Assembly (NCBI RefSeq): GCF_902498825.1
Contig: NZ_LR701459.1
Location: forward strand, 2,837,890 to 2,901,889
Direction: 5' to 3'
DNA from: Rhizobium sp. EC-SD404
GTDB lineage: Bacteria; Pseudomonadota; Alphaproteobacteria; Rhizobiales; Rhizobiaceae
DNA: 64,000 bases
The translations under genes and the position numbers were made by a program. The first letter of the stretch is position 1. Each line of letters opens with the position of its first letter. Under the pieces are notes generated by a model. That model made no database searches. It saw nothing but the letters and a program-made list of their open reading frames with translations, and had not been told where the DNA came from. Below are positions 7,905 to 16,712 of this stretch, one piece after another.

Positions 7905-9319
7905 TCAGGCGTTCCATTGCCCGTGGTGCGGGCCAGATCCGTCAAGCCGATCGAAGCCATGCGCACCGAAGAAATCGCGCTGCGCCTGGATGAGATTGGC
8001 CGTGCCGCGTCCGCGGCGATAGGTGTCGAAATAGGCGAGTGCCGCAGAGAGCGCCGGAGCCGGGATGGCCGAGGACGCCGACAGAGCGACGATCTTGCGC
8101 AAGCCGACGGACGCCTCCGTCATCATCGCCGAGAACCGCGGCGTGACCAGCAGATTGGCAGTCCCGCTCTCGGCCTCGAAGGTGGCGGCGATCTCGTCGA
8201 GGAACTGCGATCGGATGATGCAGCCGGCGCGCCAGATCCGCGCTATGGTCGCGAGTGGCAGGTCCCAGCCATGGTCGGTGGAAGCGCCGGCCATCACTGC
8301 GAACCCTTGCGCATAAGCCGCGATCTTCGCTGCCAGCAACGCCTGCTCCAGCTGGTCGACGGTGGTCGCGCGGTCGATGGACGCATCGAGCGGTTCGATG
8401 GGGCCGAACACCGTTTCGGCAGCTTCGCGTTCCGCCTTCATGGCAGACAGCACGCGCGCCGCGACGGCGGCCTCGATGGTCGTTGCCGGAACACCGAGCA
8501 TCTGCGCCTCGATGGCGGCCCAGCGCCCGGTCCCCTTCTGTCCGGCACTATCGAGGATCTGATCGACCAGCGGACTTGCGGTTTCGGCGTCCGCGGTCTC
8601 CAGCGCCTTTGCCGTCACCTCGATCAGATAGGAATTGAGCGGACCTTCGTTCCAGCGGGAGAAGGTCGCAGCCATCTCGTCGGGCGACATCCGCAGGCCG
8701 TCGCGCATGATGCCGTAGATCTCGGCGATCATCTGCATGTCGGCATATTCTATACCGTTATGGATCGTCTTGACGAAATGGCCGGCACCGTCGCTGCCGA
8801 GATGGGCAACGCAAGGCTCGCCCTCGAAACGCGCCGCGATGGCATTCAGCATGGGCTCGACACGGCATACGCCTCAGCTGTGCCGCCGACCATGATCGAA
8901 GGGCCGTGACGCGCACCCTCCTCGCCGCCGGAAACGCCCATGCCGATAAAGGTGAGGCCCGATCCTTCAAGCTCCTTCGACCGGCGAACCGTGTCGTGGA
9001 AATTCGCATTACCCGCATCGATGATGATGTCGCCCGCTTCCAGCAGCGGCCGAAGCGCCGCGATCTGCTCGTCGACCGCCTCACCGGCCTTCGTCATGAT
9101 GATGATCGGGCGCGGCGCGCGGATTGCGGAGACGAGGTCCTCCAGCGAGTGGCAGGGGACGATCCGGTCCTTGAGGGGCCCGGCGTCGGCATGGAAGGCA
9201 TCGACCTTCTCGATCGTGCGGTTGGCGACTGCGATGGTGCTGGCGTTTTCGGCGATGTTGAGGGCAAGATTGCTCCCCATAACGCCGAGGCCGATAAGGC
9301 CGATTTCTGCTTGAGGCAT
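7905..9319 (-). pseudogene. gnd: 6-phosphogluconate dehydrogenase, decarboxylating (frameshifted)
   Basis: Oxidative pentose phosphate enzyme making ribulose 5-phosphate, CO2 and NADPH. Two reading frames together encode a full-length Gnd of about 471 residues. The first (8846-9319) holds the Rossmann motif IGLIGLGVMGSNLALN and MGVSGGEEGARHGPSIMVGG, then runs into VSSPC and a stop. The second (7905-8852) resumes with MLNAIAARFEGEPC, AGHFVKTIHNGIEYADMQ and ends GSGPHHGQWNA. Restoring one base between 8866 and 8867 would give an EAYxRVEPMLNAIA join of the kind expected in this family. Apart from that base every conserved block is intact, so this is either a very recent mutation or a sequencing error. 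Confidence 0.88.
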
Positions 9320-9405
9320 ATTTTCGATCCGTTGATTTCAGACCTTCTAAATGGATTTAGACGGTCAGATCGCAACCCCGCTCATGCATCTGTGATGGAA
9401 CGATA

Positions 9406-11196
9406 TCAGGCGAACAGCTCCACGAACTCGAATTTACGCACATCGACAAGGCCGAGATCGGAGATGCGCAGCTCGGGGATGACGACCAGCGCCAGCAGCG
9501 AATGCTGCATGTAGGCGTTGTTCAGCGTACAGCCGCATTCGGCCATGGCATCGACCATGCGCTGCGCCTTTTCGGCCACGATTTCGGCCGGCTCGTCCGA
9601 CATCAGGCCCGCGATCGGCAGTTCGACGAGCGCGATCTCCTTGCCGTCCTTGAAGACGCAGATCCCGCCACCGACCGTCGCCAGCCGGTTCGCCGCTTCC
9701 GCCATGTTCTCCTTCGACGTGCCGACGACGATCATGTGGTGGCTGTCGTGGGCGACCGTCGATGCGACCGCGCAGGCGCCCTTGTAGCCGAAGCCGGACA
9801 CGAAGCCGTTCGTCACGCCGCCCGTCGCACGGTGCCGCTCGACGAGCGCGATCTGGCAGACATCGCGGTCGCGGTCGCCGCGCACGAGGCCGTCGCGCAC
9901 CGGCAACTCCACCTGGAGCGCACGCGTCGGCGCCTGATTCTCGACCATGCCGATGACATTCGCCGTGACGATTTCCGCGCCCTTGGGCGCATGGATGTCG
10001 AAGTCGACCGACACCAGCGCGCGGCCGAGCTTGACCGTGTCGCGCGCGGTTTTCGGGTATTCGAACGCCACGCGCTCGACTGTGCAGACACTCTTTTCCG
10101 CAGCGACGACGCCGCGGGCCAGCACGAGGTCGATCGGCAGCGATTCGAGGTCGGAGGTGAGGATCAGGTCGGCGCGGCGACCTGGCGTGATCGAACCGAG
10201 CTCGCGCTCCAGACCGAAATGACGCGCCGTGTTGATCGTCGCCATCTGGATCGCCTGCATCGGCGAAGCACCACATTCGATGGCATGGCGCACGACACGG
10301 TTCATATGCCCGTCATTGACCAGCGTTCCCGAATGGCTGTCGTCTGTGCACAGGATGAAATTAGAGGCATCGAGCCCCTTTTCGGTCACCGCGGTGATCT
10401 GGCTCTTCACGTCGTACCAGGCCGAACCGAGCCGAAGCATGGCACGCATGCCTTGGCGGACACGCGCGATCGCGTCCTCTTCGCGTGTTCCCTCGTGATC
10501 GTCCGCCGGGCCGCCGGCGACATAGGCGTGGAACGCGGACCCGAGATCGGGCGACGCATAATGGCCGCCCACGGTTTTTCCGGCATTCTGGGTCGCGGCG
10601 ATCTCGCCGAGCATCTTCGGGTCGGCATTGGCGACGCCCGGAAAATTCATCATCTCGCCAAGGCCGATGATCTGCGGCCAGGCCATCGCCTCGACGACGT
10701 CGTCCGGCGTGATTTCGTAACCCGTGGTCTCGAGCCCCGGCGCGGAGGGCGCGCAGGACGGCATCTGGACATAGACATTGATCGGCTGGAGCACCGCTTC
10801 GTCATGCATCAGCTTCACGCCCGCAAGACCAAGCACATTGGCGATCTCATGGGGATCGATGAACATCGAGGTCGTGCCATGCGGCAGAACGGCCCGCACG
10901 AACTCCCCGACGGTCAGCATGCCCGATTCCACGTGCATGTGCGCATCGCACAGTCCCGGAACGAGATACCGCCCGTCCGCATCGATCACCCGCGTATCCG
11001 GCCCGATCATCGCCGAAGCATCCGGGCCGCAATAGGCGAATCGCCCCTCCGCAATCGCGATATCCGTCGACTCGATGATTTCACCGGAATGGACGTTCAC
11101 CCATCGGCCATTGCGGATCACCGTATCGGCGGGTTCGCGACCAGCAGCGACGCCGATCAGGCGGCGGGCGGCCTGCGGCCAGGTCTTGAGGGTCAT
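9406..11196 (-). CDS. ade: adenine deaminase
   Basis: Converts adenine to hypoxanthine and ammonia (purine salvage and nitrogen release). 596 residues, typical for bacterial Ade. Amidohydrolase metal motifs are present: DAHMHVESGMLT (HxH), GGHYASPDL, and CTDDSHSGTL with the catalytic Asp. The C-terminal Ade domain contains SVDFDIHAPKGAEIV and AHDSHHMIVVG. The reading frame is open well upstream, but the ATG at 11196 is preceded by GGAAGGAC at good spacing and starts MTLKTWPQAARRLIGVA, as expected; an ATG at 11220 is an alternative. It lies 86 bases upstream of gnd on the same strand and is divergent from acpXL across a 190-base gap. Confidence 0.94.
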   Translation of the reverse strand: MTLKTWPQAARRLIGVAAGREPADTVIRNGRWVNVHSGEIIESTDIAIAEGRFAYCGPDASAMIGPDTRVIDADGRYLVPGLCDAHMHVESGMLTVGEFVRAVLPHGTTSMFIDPHEIANVLGLAGVKLMHDEAVLQPINVYVQMPSCAPSAPGLETTGYEITPDDVVEAMAWPQIIGLGEMMNFPGVANADPKMLGEIAATQNAGKTVGGHYASPDLGSAFHAYVAGGPADDHEGTREEDAIARVRQGMRAMLRLGSAWYDVKSQITAVTEKGLDASNFILCTDDSHSGTLVNDGHMNRVVRHAIECGASPMQAIQMATINTARHFGLERELGSITPGRRADLILTSDLESLPIDLVLARGVVAAEKSVCTVERVAFEYPKTARDTVKLGRALVSVDFDIHAPKGAEIVTANVIGMVENQAPTRALQVELPVRDGLVRGDRDRDVCQIALVERHRATGGVTNGFVSGFGYKGACAVASTVAHDSHHMIVVGTSKENMAEAANRLATVGGGICVFKDGKEIALVELPIAGLMSDEPAEIVAEKAQRMVDAMAECGCTLNNAYMQHSLLALVVIPELRISDLGLVDVRKFEFVELFA

Positions 11197-11386
11197 GGGA
11201 GCTGTCCTTCCGGCTGACATGTCGTTGAAGTCGCGTGAAGCAAGCGATACGCCAGTTTCACCGGGCGCGTAAACACGGACGGTCCCAACAGCCAGCATGC
11301 CTGCGAAAGCCCGACACGGCCATTGGCAATCCCGTGGCTTTTCCCTATAGCTCCTGCGCAAAATGGCATTTGATGAGGAATTCTTC

Positions 11387-11671
11387 GTGTCCGCCACATT
11401 CGACAAAGTCGCCGACATCATCGCGGAAACCAGCGAAATCGACCGCGACCAGATCACGCCCGAAAGCCACACGATCGACGATCTTGGCATCGACAGTCTC
11501 GACTTCCTGGACATCGTTTTTGCGATCGACAAGGAATTCGGCATCAAGATCCCACTCGAAAAGTGGACCCAGGAAGTCAACGACGGACAGGTTTCGACCG
11601 AAGAATACTTCGTGCTGAAGAACCTCTGCGCCAAGATCGACGAGCTGCGCGCCGCAAAGGCGGCAAGCTGA
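11387..11671 (+). CDS. acpXL: acyl carrier protein AcpXL (very-long-chain acyl carrier)
   Basis: Special acyl carrier protein that carries the growing 27-hydroxyoctacosanoate chain for lipid A. 94 residues. The phosphopantetheine serine is Ser37 in GIDSLDFLD, and the long helix-rich C-terminus ([17 protein letters not shown]) is characteristic of AcpXL rather than fatty-acid ACP. A longer in-frame ATG exists at 11363, but the GTG at 11387 follows GATGAGGAA by six bases and gives an N-terminus ([18 protein letters not shown]) matching rhizobial AcpXL as I recall it. First gene of the cluster ending in lpxXL. Confidence 0.93.
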   Translation: MSATFDKVADIIAETSEIDRDQITPESHTIDDLGIDSLDFLDIVFAIDKEFGIKIPLEKWTQEVNDGQVSTEEYFVLKNLCAKIDELRAAKAAS

Positions 11672-11701
11672 ACCCCTTGCCCATGAGCGGGCGGAGCCGG
11701 G

Positions 11702-12205
11702 ATGCTTCTTGAATATTTCCAGATGATCGATCGCGTTGAAGCGGTCGATCTTGAAAGCGGCAGCCTCACCGCGCGCTCCACCACGCCCGAAAAGAGCCCC
11801 GTCTTCGAAGGCCATTTTCCCGGCCTTCCGCTTGTCCCGGGCGTGCTCCTGATCGAAACGATGGCACAGGCATCCGGCTATCTCATTCTGGCCAAGACGA
11901 ACTTCGCCTCGATGCCGTTCCTGGTCTCGGTCGACAAGGCCAAGCTGCGCACCTTCGTCGAGCCGAACACGCCGCTGTCGGTCACCGCGACGCTGGAGCA
12001 CGAAGGTTCGGGCTTTGCCGTGATGAAGGGCATGATCAAGCGCGAGGGCAAGCGCATCGCCGATTGCGAGCTGAAGCTGCGCGTCCTGCCGGCCGACAAT
12101 GCCGTCCTGGCTGCCGGCGTGCACAAGCGCGCGACCGAGATCGGCCTGCTCGAAGCGATGGAGGCCGACAAGGCCCGTGCCGACAATGCTGGAGACCCCG
12201 CATGA
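11702..12205 (+). CDS. 3-hydroxyacyl-ACP dehydratase, FabZ-like (VLCFA cluster)
   Basis: Hot-dog-fold dehydratase of the FabZ family, 167 residues, predicted to dehydrate hydroxyacyl intermediates on AcpXL. The catalytic motif is intact: His38 in GHFPGLPLVPGV and Glu52 in LLIETMAQASGY. The protein is slightly longer than ordinary FabZ (about 150) owing to a charged C-terminal extension (EAMEADKARADNAGDPA). It starts 30 bases after acpXL and its end overlaps the next start by four bases (ATGA), showing translational coupling. Known in rhizobia as fabZXL. Confidence 0.9.
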   Translation: MLLEYFQMIDRVEAVDLESGSLTARSTTPEKSPVFEGHFPGLPLVPGVLLIETMAQASGYLILAKTNFASMPFLVSVDKAKLRTFVEPNTPLSVTATLEHEGSGFAVMKGMIKREGKRIADCELKLRVLPADNAVLAAGVHKRATEIGLLEAMEADKARADNAGDPA

Positions 12206-13401
12206 CCAACGCGCCACACAGGGTCGTCATCACCGGCGTCGGCATCGTCACCAGTCTCGGTGTCGGCCGATCCGCCCATGAAGCGTTGCTGGCCGGCACG
12301 GCAGCACCGGAACCGGTCGTCGACAGTGCACGCTATGCGCCCTACTCCGTGCATCCGCTGCCTGAAATCGACTGGTCGGCGCAAATCCCGAAGCGTGGCG
12401 ACCAGCGCCAGATGGACGACTGGCAGCGCCTCGGCGTCTTCACCGCAGGTCTGGCACTTGAAGACGCCGGGTTGAAGGACGATGCCGACGCGACCGCTTC
12501 GATGGACATGATCGTCGCGGCCGGCGGCGGAGAGCGCGATCTGGCCGTCGACACGCTGATCATCGACGAGGCGGCGAACCACAACGACCGCGAGAGACTT
12601 CTCAACGAAAAGCTGATGACTGAGCTGCGCCCGACGCTGTTCCTGGCGCAGCTGTCTAATCTGATGGCCGGCAACATCTCGATCGTCCACAAGGTGACGG
12701 GCTCGTCCCGCACCTTCATGGGCGAGGAAGCAGCCGGCATTTCAGCGGTCGAGATCGCCTTCGCCCGCATCCGCGCCGGCCAGTCGACTCACGCGCTCGT
12801 CGGCGGCGGCCAAGTGGCCGAGCGTCCCGACATGCATTTCATCTTCGAAGCCGTCCAGGCTTTGGCGCAGGGCGATTGGCAGCCGCTTTCGGCACGGTCC
12901 AACCAGGCGGGCGGCGGTATCGTGCTCGGTTCGGCAGCATGTTTTCTGGTGTTGGAATCGCTTGATCAGGCGACAGCTCGAGGCGCCACGATCTACGCAG
13001 AGATCGACTCCGTGGAGGGGGATCGTGGTTCGCGCGACGACGACGGTCTCGAAAAGCGCCTCGAACGCATGGCGGCGAACACTGCCTCTCCTGACCTGAT
13101 CCTGTCGGGTGCAAGCGGGCTGGTCGGCATCACCGAGCGCGAAGCGGCGGTTTGGCGCAGCAGCTTTCCCGAGGCTATCTTGCGGCGATACGCCAATGTG
13201 ACCGGCCACGCGCTGGAAGCACAGTTCACGCTCGGCCTCGGCCTTGCAGCGCTCGCATTGAAAGCAGATGCCGCAATCGCTCCATTCGAAACCGACGACA
13301 AGGCGCTCGAAAAGCCGGCCGACACGGCGCTCGTTACCACGGTCGGCTATGTGCGCGGCGAAGGGCTCGCGCGGCTCTCTCGCGTCGGAGGCAAGGCATG
13401 A
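12202..13401 (+). CDS. fabF2XL: beta-ketoacyl-ACP synthase homologue FabF2XL, lacking the catalytic cysteine
   Basis: Thiolase-fold beta-ketoacyl-ACP synthase homologue of 399 residues in the position of rhizobial fabF2XL. The fold is clear (N-terminal HRVVITGVGIVTSLG), but the Cys-His-His triad is not. By hand alignment with the next gene, the active-site cysteine of TACASG is replaced by Glu176 in GEEAAG, and the first histidine (NAHGTSTP) falls in SGASGLVGITE with no histidine. Only the second is kept (VTGHALEA). This resembles chain-length factors, the inactive partners of type II polyketide ketosynthases. I infer a heterodimer with FabF1XL. It overlaps both neighbours by four bases. Confidence 0.85.
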   Translation: MTNAPHRVVITGVGIVTSLGVGRSAHEALLAGTAAPEPVVDSARYAPYSVHPLPEIDWSAQIPKRGDQRQMDDWQRLGVFTAGLALEDAGLKDDADATASMDMIVAAGGGERDLAVDTLIIDEAANHNDRERLLNEKLMTELRPTLFLAQLSNLMAGNISIVHKVTGSSRTFMGEEAAGISAVEIAFARIRAGQSTHALVGGGQVAERPDMHFIFEAVQALAQGDWQPLSARSNQAGGGIVLGSAACFLVLESLDQATARGATIYAEIDSVEGDRGSRDDDGLEKRLERMAANTASPDLILSGASGLVGITEREAAVWRSSFPEAILRRYANVTGHALEAQFTLGLGLAALALKADAAIAPFETDDKALEKPADTALVTTVGYVRGEGLARLSRVGGKA

Positions 13402-14678
13402 CATCCTATCGCGATCACAAGGGCCGCCCCATCGTTGCCGTAACCGGAATGGGCATCGTGTCCTCGCTTGGACGCGGCAAGGTCGACAACTGGCAGAAGC
13501 TTTCAGGCGGCGTATCGGGCATCCACCCGATCTCGCGCTTTCCAACCGAGGGATTGTCCACGAAGATCGCCGGAACGGTCGAATTCGTCGACGTTCCGCT
13601 GATCAATGCCACCGAGATCTCCTTCGCCATGGCGCGTGAAGCCACCGAGGAAGCGCTCGGCGAGGCTGGCTTGTCCGGCGAATTCGGCGGCCCGCTTTTC
13701 CTGGCGGCACCACCCATCGAAGCCGAATGGTCGACGCGTTTCGGCTATGCCGACATGGCCCGTGCGATCGAGGCCGAGGGCAACGCCTATGAGCGCTTCA
13801 ACGCGGTGTTGCGCGAGCGCGCCGACCCCGATCTGCACCACGCCGTTCTGTTCGGCACGATCTCCGAGCGGCTTGCTGACAAATTCGGCACGCGCGGCCT
13901 GCCGGTGACGCTTTCCACCGCCTGCGCTTCGGGCGCAACCGCGATTCAACTCGGCGTCGAAGCGATCCGCCAGGGCCGCACCGACCGCGCGCTAACAGTC
14001 GCGACGGACGGCTCCGTATCGGCCGAATCGCTGGTGCGGTTCTCGCTGCTGTCGGCGCTCTCGACCCACAACGACCCGCCGGAAAAGGCATCGAAACCCT
14101 TCACCAAGGACCGTGACGGCTTCGTGCTCGCGGAAGGCGCAGCGGCCCTGGTGCTCGAATCGCTCGAAAGCGCCGTCGCCCGAGGCGCCAGAGTGCTCGG
14201 CATCGTCGCCGGCTGTGGCGAGAAGGCCGATCATTTCCACCGCACCCGCTCCTCCCCCGATGGCGGGCCGGCGATCGCGACGATCCGCGAAGCCATGGCC
14301 GATGCCGGGCTCGACGCAAGCCAGATCGGCTACGTCAACGCGCACGGGACCTCGACGCCCGAAAACGACAAGATGGAGTATCTGGCGATCTCGTCGGTCT
14401 TCGGCGACCACCTGCCGAACGTGCCGGTCTCGTCCAACAAGTCGATGATCGGCCATACGTTGACGGCGGCCGGCGCCATCGAGGCCGTGTTTTCGCTGCT
14501 GACGATCGCCAATGGCACGCTGCCGCCGACCATCAACCACGACAATCCGGACCCGGCGATCCATCTTGACGTCGTGCCGAACGTCAAGCGCGACAAGGCC
14601 GTCACCAGCGTTCTGTCGAACTCCTTCGGCTTCGGCGGGCAGAACGCCTGTCTTGTCATGACGGCAGAACCGGCCTAA
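13398..14678 (+). CDS. fabF1XL: beta-ketoacyl-ACP synthase II FabF1XL (VLCFA elongation)
   Basis: Condensing enzyme that should extend the very long acyl chain on AcpXL. 426 residues. All three catalytic residues of the KAS I/II class are present: Cys in STACASGATA, His in NAHGTSTPEND and His in KSMIGHTLTAAG. The C-terminal SNSFGFGGQNACLV glycine-rich segment is also normal. Its start overlaps the stop of the cysteine-less fabF2XL (ATGA), so the two are made in step. Ordered acpXL-fabZ-fabF2XL-fabF1XL-adh-lpxXL, as in Rhizobium and Sinorhizobium. Confidence 0.93.
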   Translation: MTSYRDHKGRPIVAVTGMGIVSSLGRGKVDNWQKLSGGVSGIHPISRFPTEGLSTKIAGTVEFVDVPLINATEISFAMAREATEEALGEAGLSGEFGGPLFLAAPPIEAEWSTRFGYADMARAIEAEGNAYERFNAVLRERADPDLHHAVLFGTISERLADKFGTRGLPVTLSTACASGATAIQLGVEAIRQGRTDRALTVATDGSVSAESLVRFSLLSALSTHNDPPEKASKPFTKDRDGFVLAEGAAALVLESLESAVARGARVLGIVAGCGEKADHFHRTRSSPDGGPAIATIREAMADAGLDASQIGYVNAHGTSTPENDKMEYLAISSVFGDHLPNVPVSSNKSMIGHTLTAAGAIEAVFSLLTIANGTLPPTINHDNPDPAIHLDVVPNVKRDKAVTSVLSNSFGFGGQNACLVMTAEPA

Positions 14679-14739
14679 CTCACCGGCCAATCACTTCAAG
14701 AGACCGAACAGGCGCCTTGAAAGGCGAAGGAATCTCCGC

Positions 14740-15768
14740 ATGCGTGCCCTCCAGCTTATCGAAGACCGCAAGCTCGAAATCGCCGACATCGCACCGCCGC
14801 TGCCGCCGACGCACGGCGAAGTCACCGTGCGCATCCGCGCCGTCGCTCTGAACCACATCGATGTCTGGGGCTGGCGCGGCATGGCCTTTGCCAAGCGCAA
14901 GATGCCGCTCGTCATCGGTGCGGAAGCCGCCGGCGAAGTCGAAACGGTCGGCCCCGGCGTCGGTCACCTGCAGCCCGGCCAGATCGTCGCGATCTATGGC
15001 GCCCGCACCTGCGGCCTTTGCCGCCATTGCCGCGCCGGTCGCGACAATCTCTGCGAAAACGTTTCCGGTGTACACGGTTTCCACCTCGATGGGTTCGCGC
15101 AGGAAAAGGTCAATCTGCCGGCGCGCCTGCTCGTCCCCGCCCCGCCCGGCGTCGATGCAGTGGCTGCGGCACTCAGCCCGGTCACCTTCGGCACGGTCGA
15201 GCACATGCTGTTCGACAACGCCAAGCTTGAGCCCGGCGAAACGATCCTCGTCCATGCCGGCGGCTCCGGCATCGGGACGGCGGCGATCCAGCTTGCCAAG
15301 AAGATGGGCTGCACCGTGATCACAACGGTCGGGTCGGACGACAAGATCGAGAAGGCGAAGGCGCTCGGCGCCGATCACGTCATCAACTACCGCGAAGACC
15401 GTTTCGAGGGCGTGGTGCGCAAACTCACGAAGAAGAAGGGCGTCGACGTCGTGTTCGAGCATGTGGGCGCCGACACCTGGGCCGGCTCCATGCTCTGCCT
15501 CAAGCGTGGCGGTCGCTTGGTCACTTGCGGCTCGACCTCGGGCGTCTCCACCTCGATCAACCTGATGCACGTCTTCCAGCAGCAATTGCGGATCATCGGT
15601 TCCTTCGGCTGCCGCATGGAAAACATGGCGGACGCGATGGAGAAGATGGCCCGCGGCATCGTGCATCCCGTGATCGACACCGAGGTCGGGTTCAACGATC
15701 TCGACACCGCGCTGCAGCGCATGGAAGGCCGCCAGGTCTTCGGCAAGATCATCCTGAAGATCGATTGA
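14740..15768 (+). CDS. zinc-binding MDR alcohol dehydrogenase of the lpxXL cluster
   Basis: Medium-chain dehydrogenase/reductase, 342 residues. It has a GroES-like N-terminal domain with GAEAAGEVETVGPGV, the four-cysteine structural zinc lobe (CGLCRHCRAGRDNLC, about residues 90-104), and a Rossmann domain with the NAD(P) motif HAGGSGIGTAAIQLAKKMG. It occupies the position known as adh2XL in rhizobial clusters and probably performs a redox step in making or modifying the 27-hydroxy fatty acid; the actual reaction is not established. The RBS region AAAGGCGAAGGAA lies just before the ATG. The stop overlaps the possible upstream TTG start of lpxXL. Confidence 0.88.
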   Translation: MRALQLIEDRKLEIADIAPPLPPTHGEVTVRIRAVALNHIDVWGWRGMAFAKRKMPLVIGAEAAGEVETVGPGVGHLQPGQIVAIYGARTCGLCRHCRAGRDNLCENVSGVHGFHLDGFAQEKVNLPARLLVPAPPGVDAVAAALSPVTFGTVEHMLFDNAKLEPGETILVHAGGSGIGTAAIQLAKKMGCTVITTVGSDDKIEKAKALGADHVINYREDRFEGVVRKLTKKKGVDVVFEHVGADTWAGSMLCLKRGGRLVTCGSTSGVSTSINLMHVFQQQLRIIGSFGCRMENMADAMEKMARGIVHPVIDTEVGFNDLDTALQRMEGRQVFGKIILKID

Positions 15769-15782
15769 CGGGCACCCATCGC

Positions 15783-16712
15783 TTGAAGCTCTTCATCACC
15801 CGCATCGTTCTGGCGCTCAAGAAATTCGGCGACTGGGCAACGGCGCAGCTGATCTTCGGCCTGCTCGGGCTTTTGCAGATGCTACCGACGACGAAGGCGA
15901 TCGATTTCGTTGATCGCATGGCCCGCCGGATCGGCCCGATGACGTCGCGCCACAAGCTTGCGATGGAAAACCTGCGCCGCGCCTACCCGGAAAAGACCGA
16001 AGCGGAGCGCGAGGACATCGCGCGTGACATGTGGGGCAACATGGCGCGCCTTGCAGCAGAGTACGTCTTTCTGGATGACCTGTTTGACTACGATCCCGAT
16101 GCAGGCAACACCGGCATCGTCGAAGTATCCGGCACGGACATCTTTCTAGAACTGCGCGACAATCCGCGCCCGTTCATCGTCTTCACCGCCCATACCGGCA
16201 ATTTCGAGCTTTTGCCGATTGCGGCCTCCGCGTTCGATCTCGACGTGACGGCGCTCTTCCGACCGCCGAACAATCGCTATGTCGCCGAGCGCGTCATGAA
16301 AGCGCGCCAAGGCCGCATGGGCAAGCTGGTCGCTTCCAATTCAGGTGCTGCTTGGACCCTGGCGCGCACGCTGGAAGAAGGCGGGGCAGTGGGCATGCTC
16401 GTCGACCAGAAGTTCCACAAGGGCGTCACGACGCAATTCTTCGGCCTGCCGGTCAAGACCAATCCGCTTTTGGCCAAACTGCAGCGCCAATACAACTGCG
16501 AGGTCTATCCCGCTCGCTCGATCCGCCTGCCGAACGGTCGATTTCGCCTCGAAATCGAGCCGGCCGTCACGATCCCCACGGATGCCAACGGCAATGTCGA
16601 CGTCGCTGCCACCGCGCAGATGCTGAACGACAAGGTGGAAAGCTGGGTGCGCGAATATCCTGGCCAGTGGCAGTGGTTCCACGATCGCTGGGCGATCAAG
16701 CACGAACTGTAA
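15783..16712 (+). CDS. lpxXL: very-long-chain acyltransferase LpxXL (lipid A biosynthesis)
   Basis: Transfers the C28-type hydroxyacyl chain from AcpXL to the lipid A precursor at the inner membrane. 309 residues. The LpxL/LpxM (HtrB) family catalytic motif HTGNFE (H-x4-E) is present, followed by ALFRPPNNRYVAERVMKARQ and the conserved DQKFHKGVTTQFFG. No ATG is available. TTG at 15783 gives MKLFITRIVLALKKFGDW, matching rhizobial LpxXL as I recall; TTG at 15765, overlapping the upstream stop, is the alternative. An N-terminal hydrophobic stretch suits a membrane anchor. The 3' end overlaps the convergent cobD by 17 bases. Confidence 0.92.
   Translation: MKLFITRIVLALKKFGDWATAQLIFGLLGLLQMLPTTKAIDFVDRMARRIGPMTSRHKLAMENLRRAYPEKTEAEREDIARDMWGNMARLAAEYVFLDDLFDYDPDAGNTGIVEVSGTDIFLELRDNPRPFIVFTAHTGNFELLPIAASAFDLDVTALFRPPNNRYVAERVMKARQGRMGKLVASNSGAAWTLARTLEEGGAVGMLVDQKFHKGVTTQFFGLPVKTNPLLAKLQRQYNCEVYPARSIRLPNGRFRLEIEPAVTIPTDANGNVDVAATAQMLNDKVESWVREYPGQWQWFHDRWAIKHEL

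Noticed and set aside
9502..11217. 571-codon plus-strand ORF opposite adenine deaminase
   Set aside because: Shadow of ade, with the same RDH-rich low-information composition.
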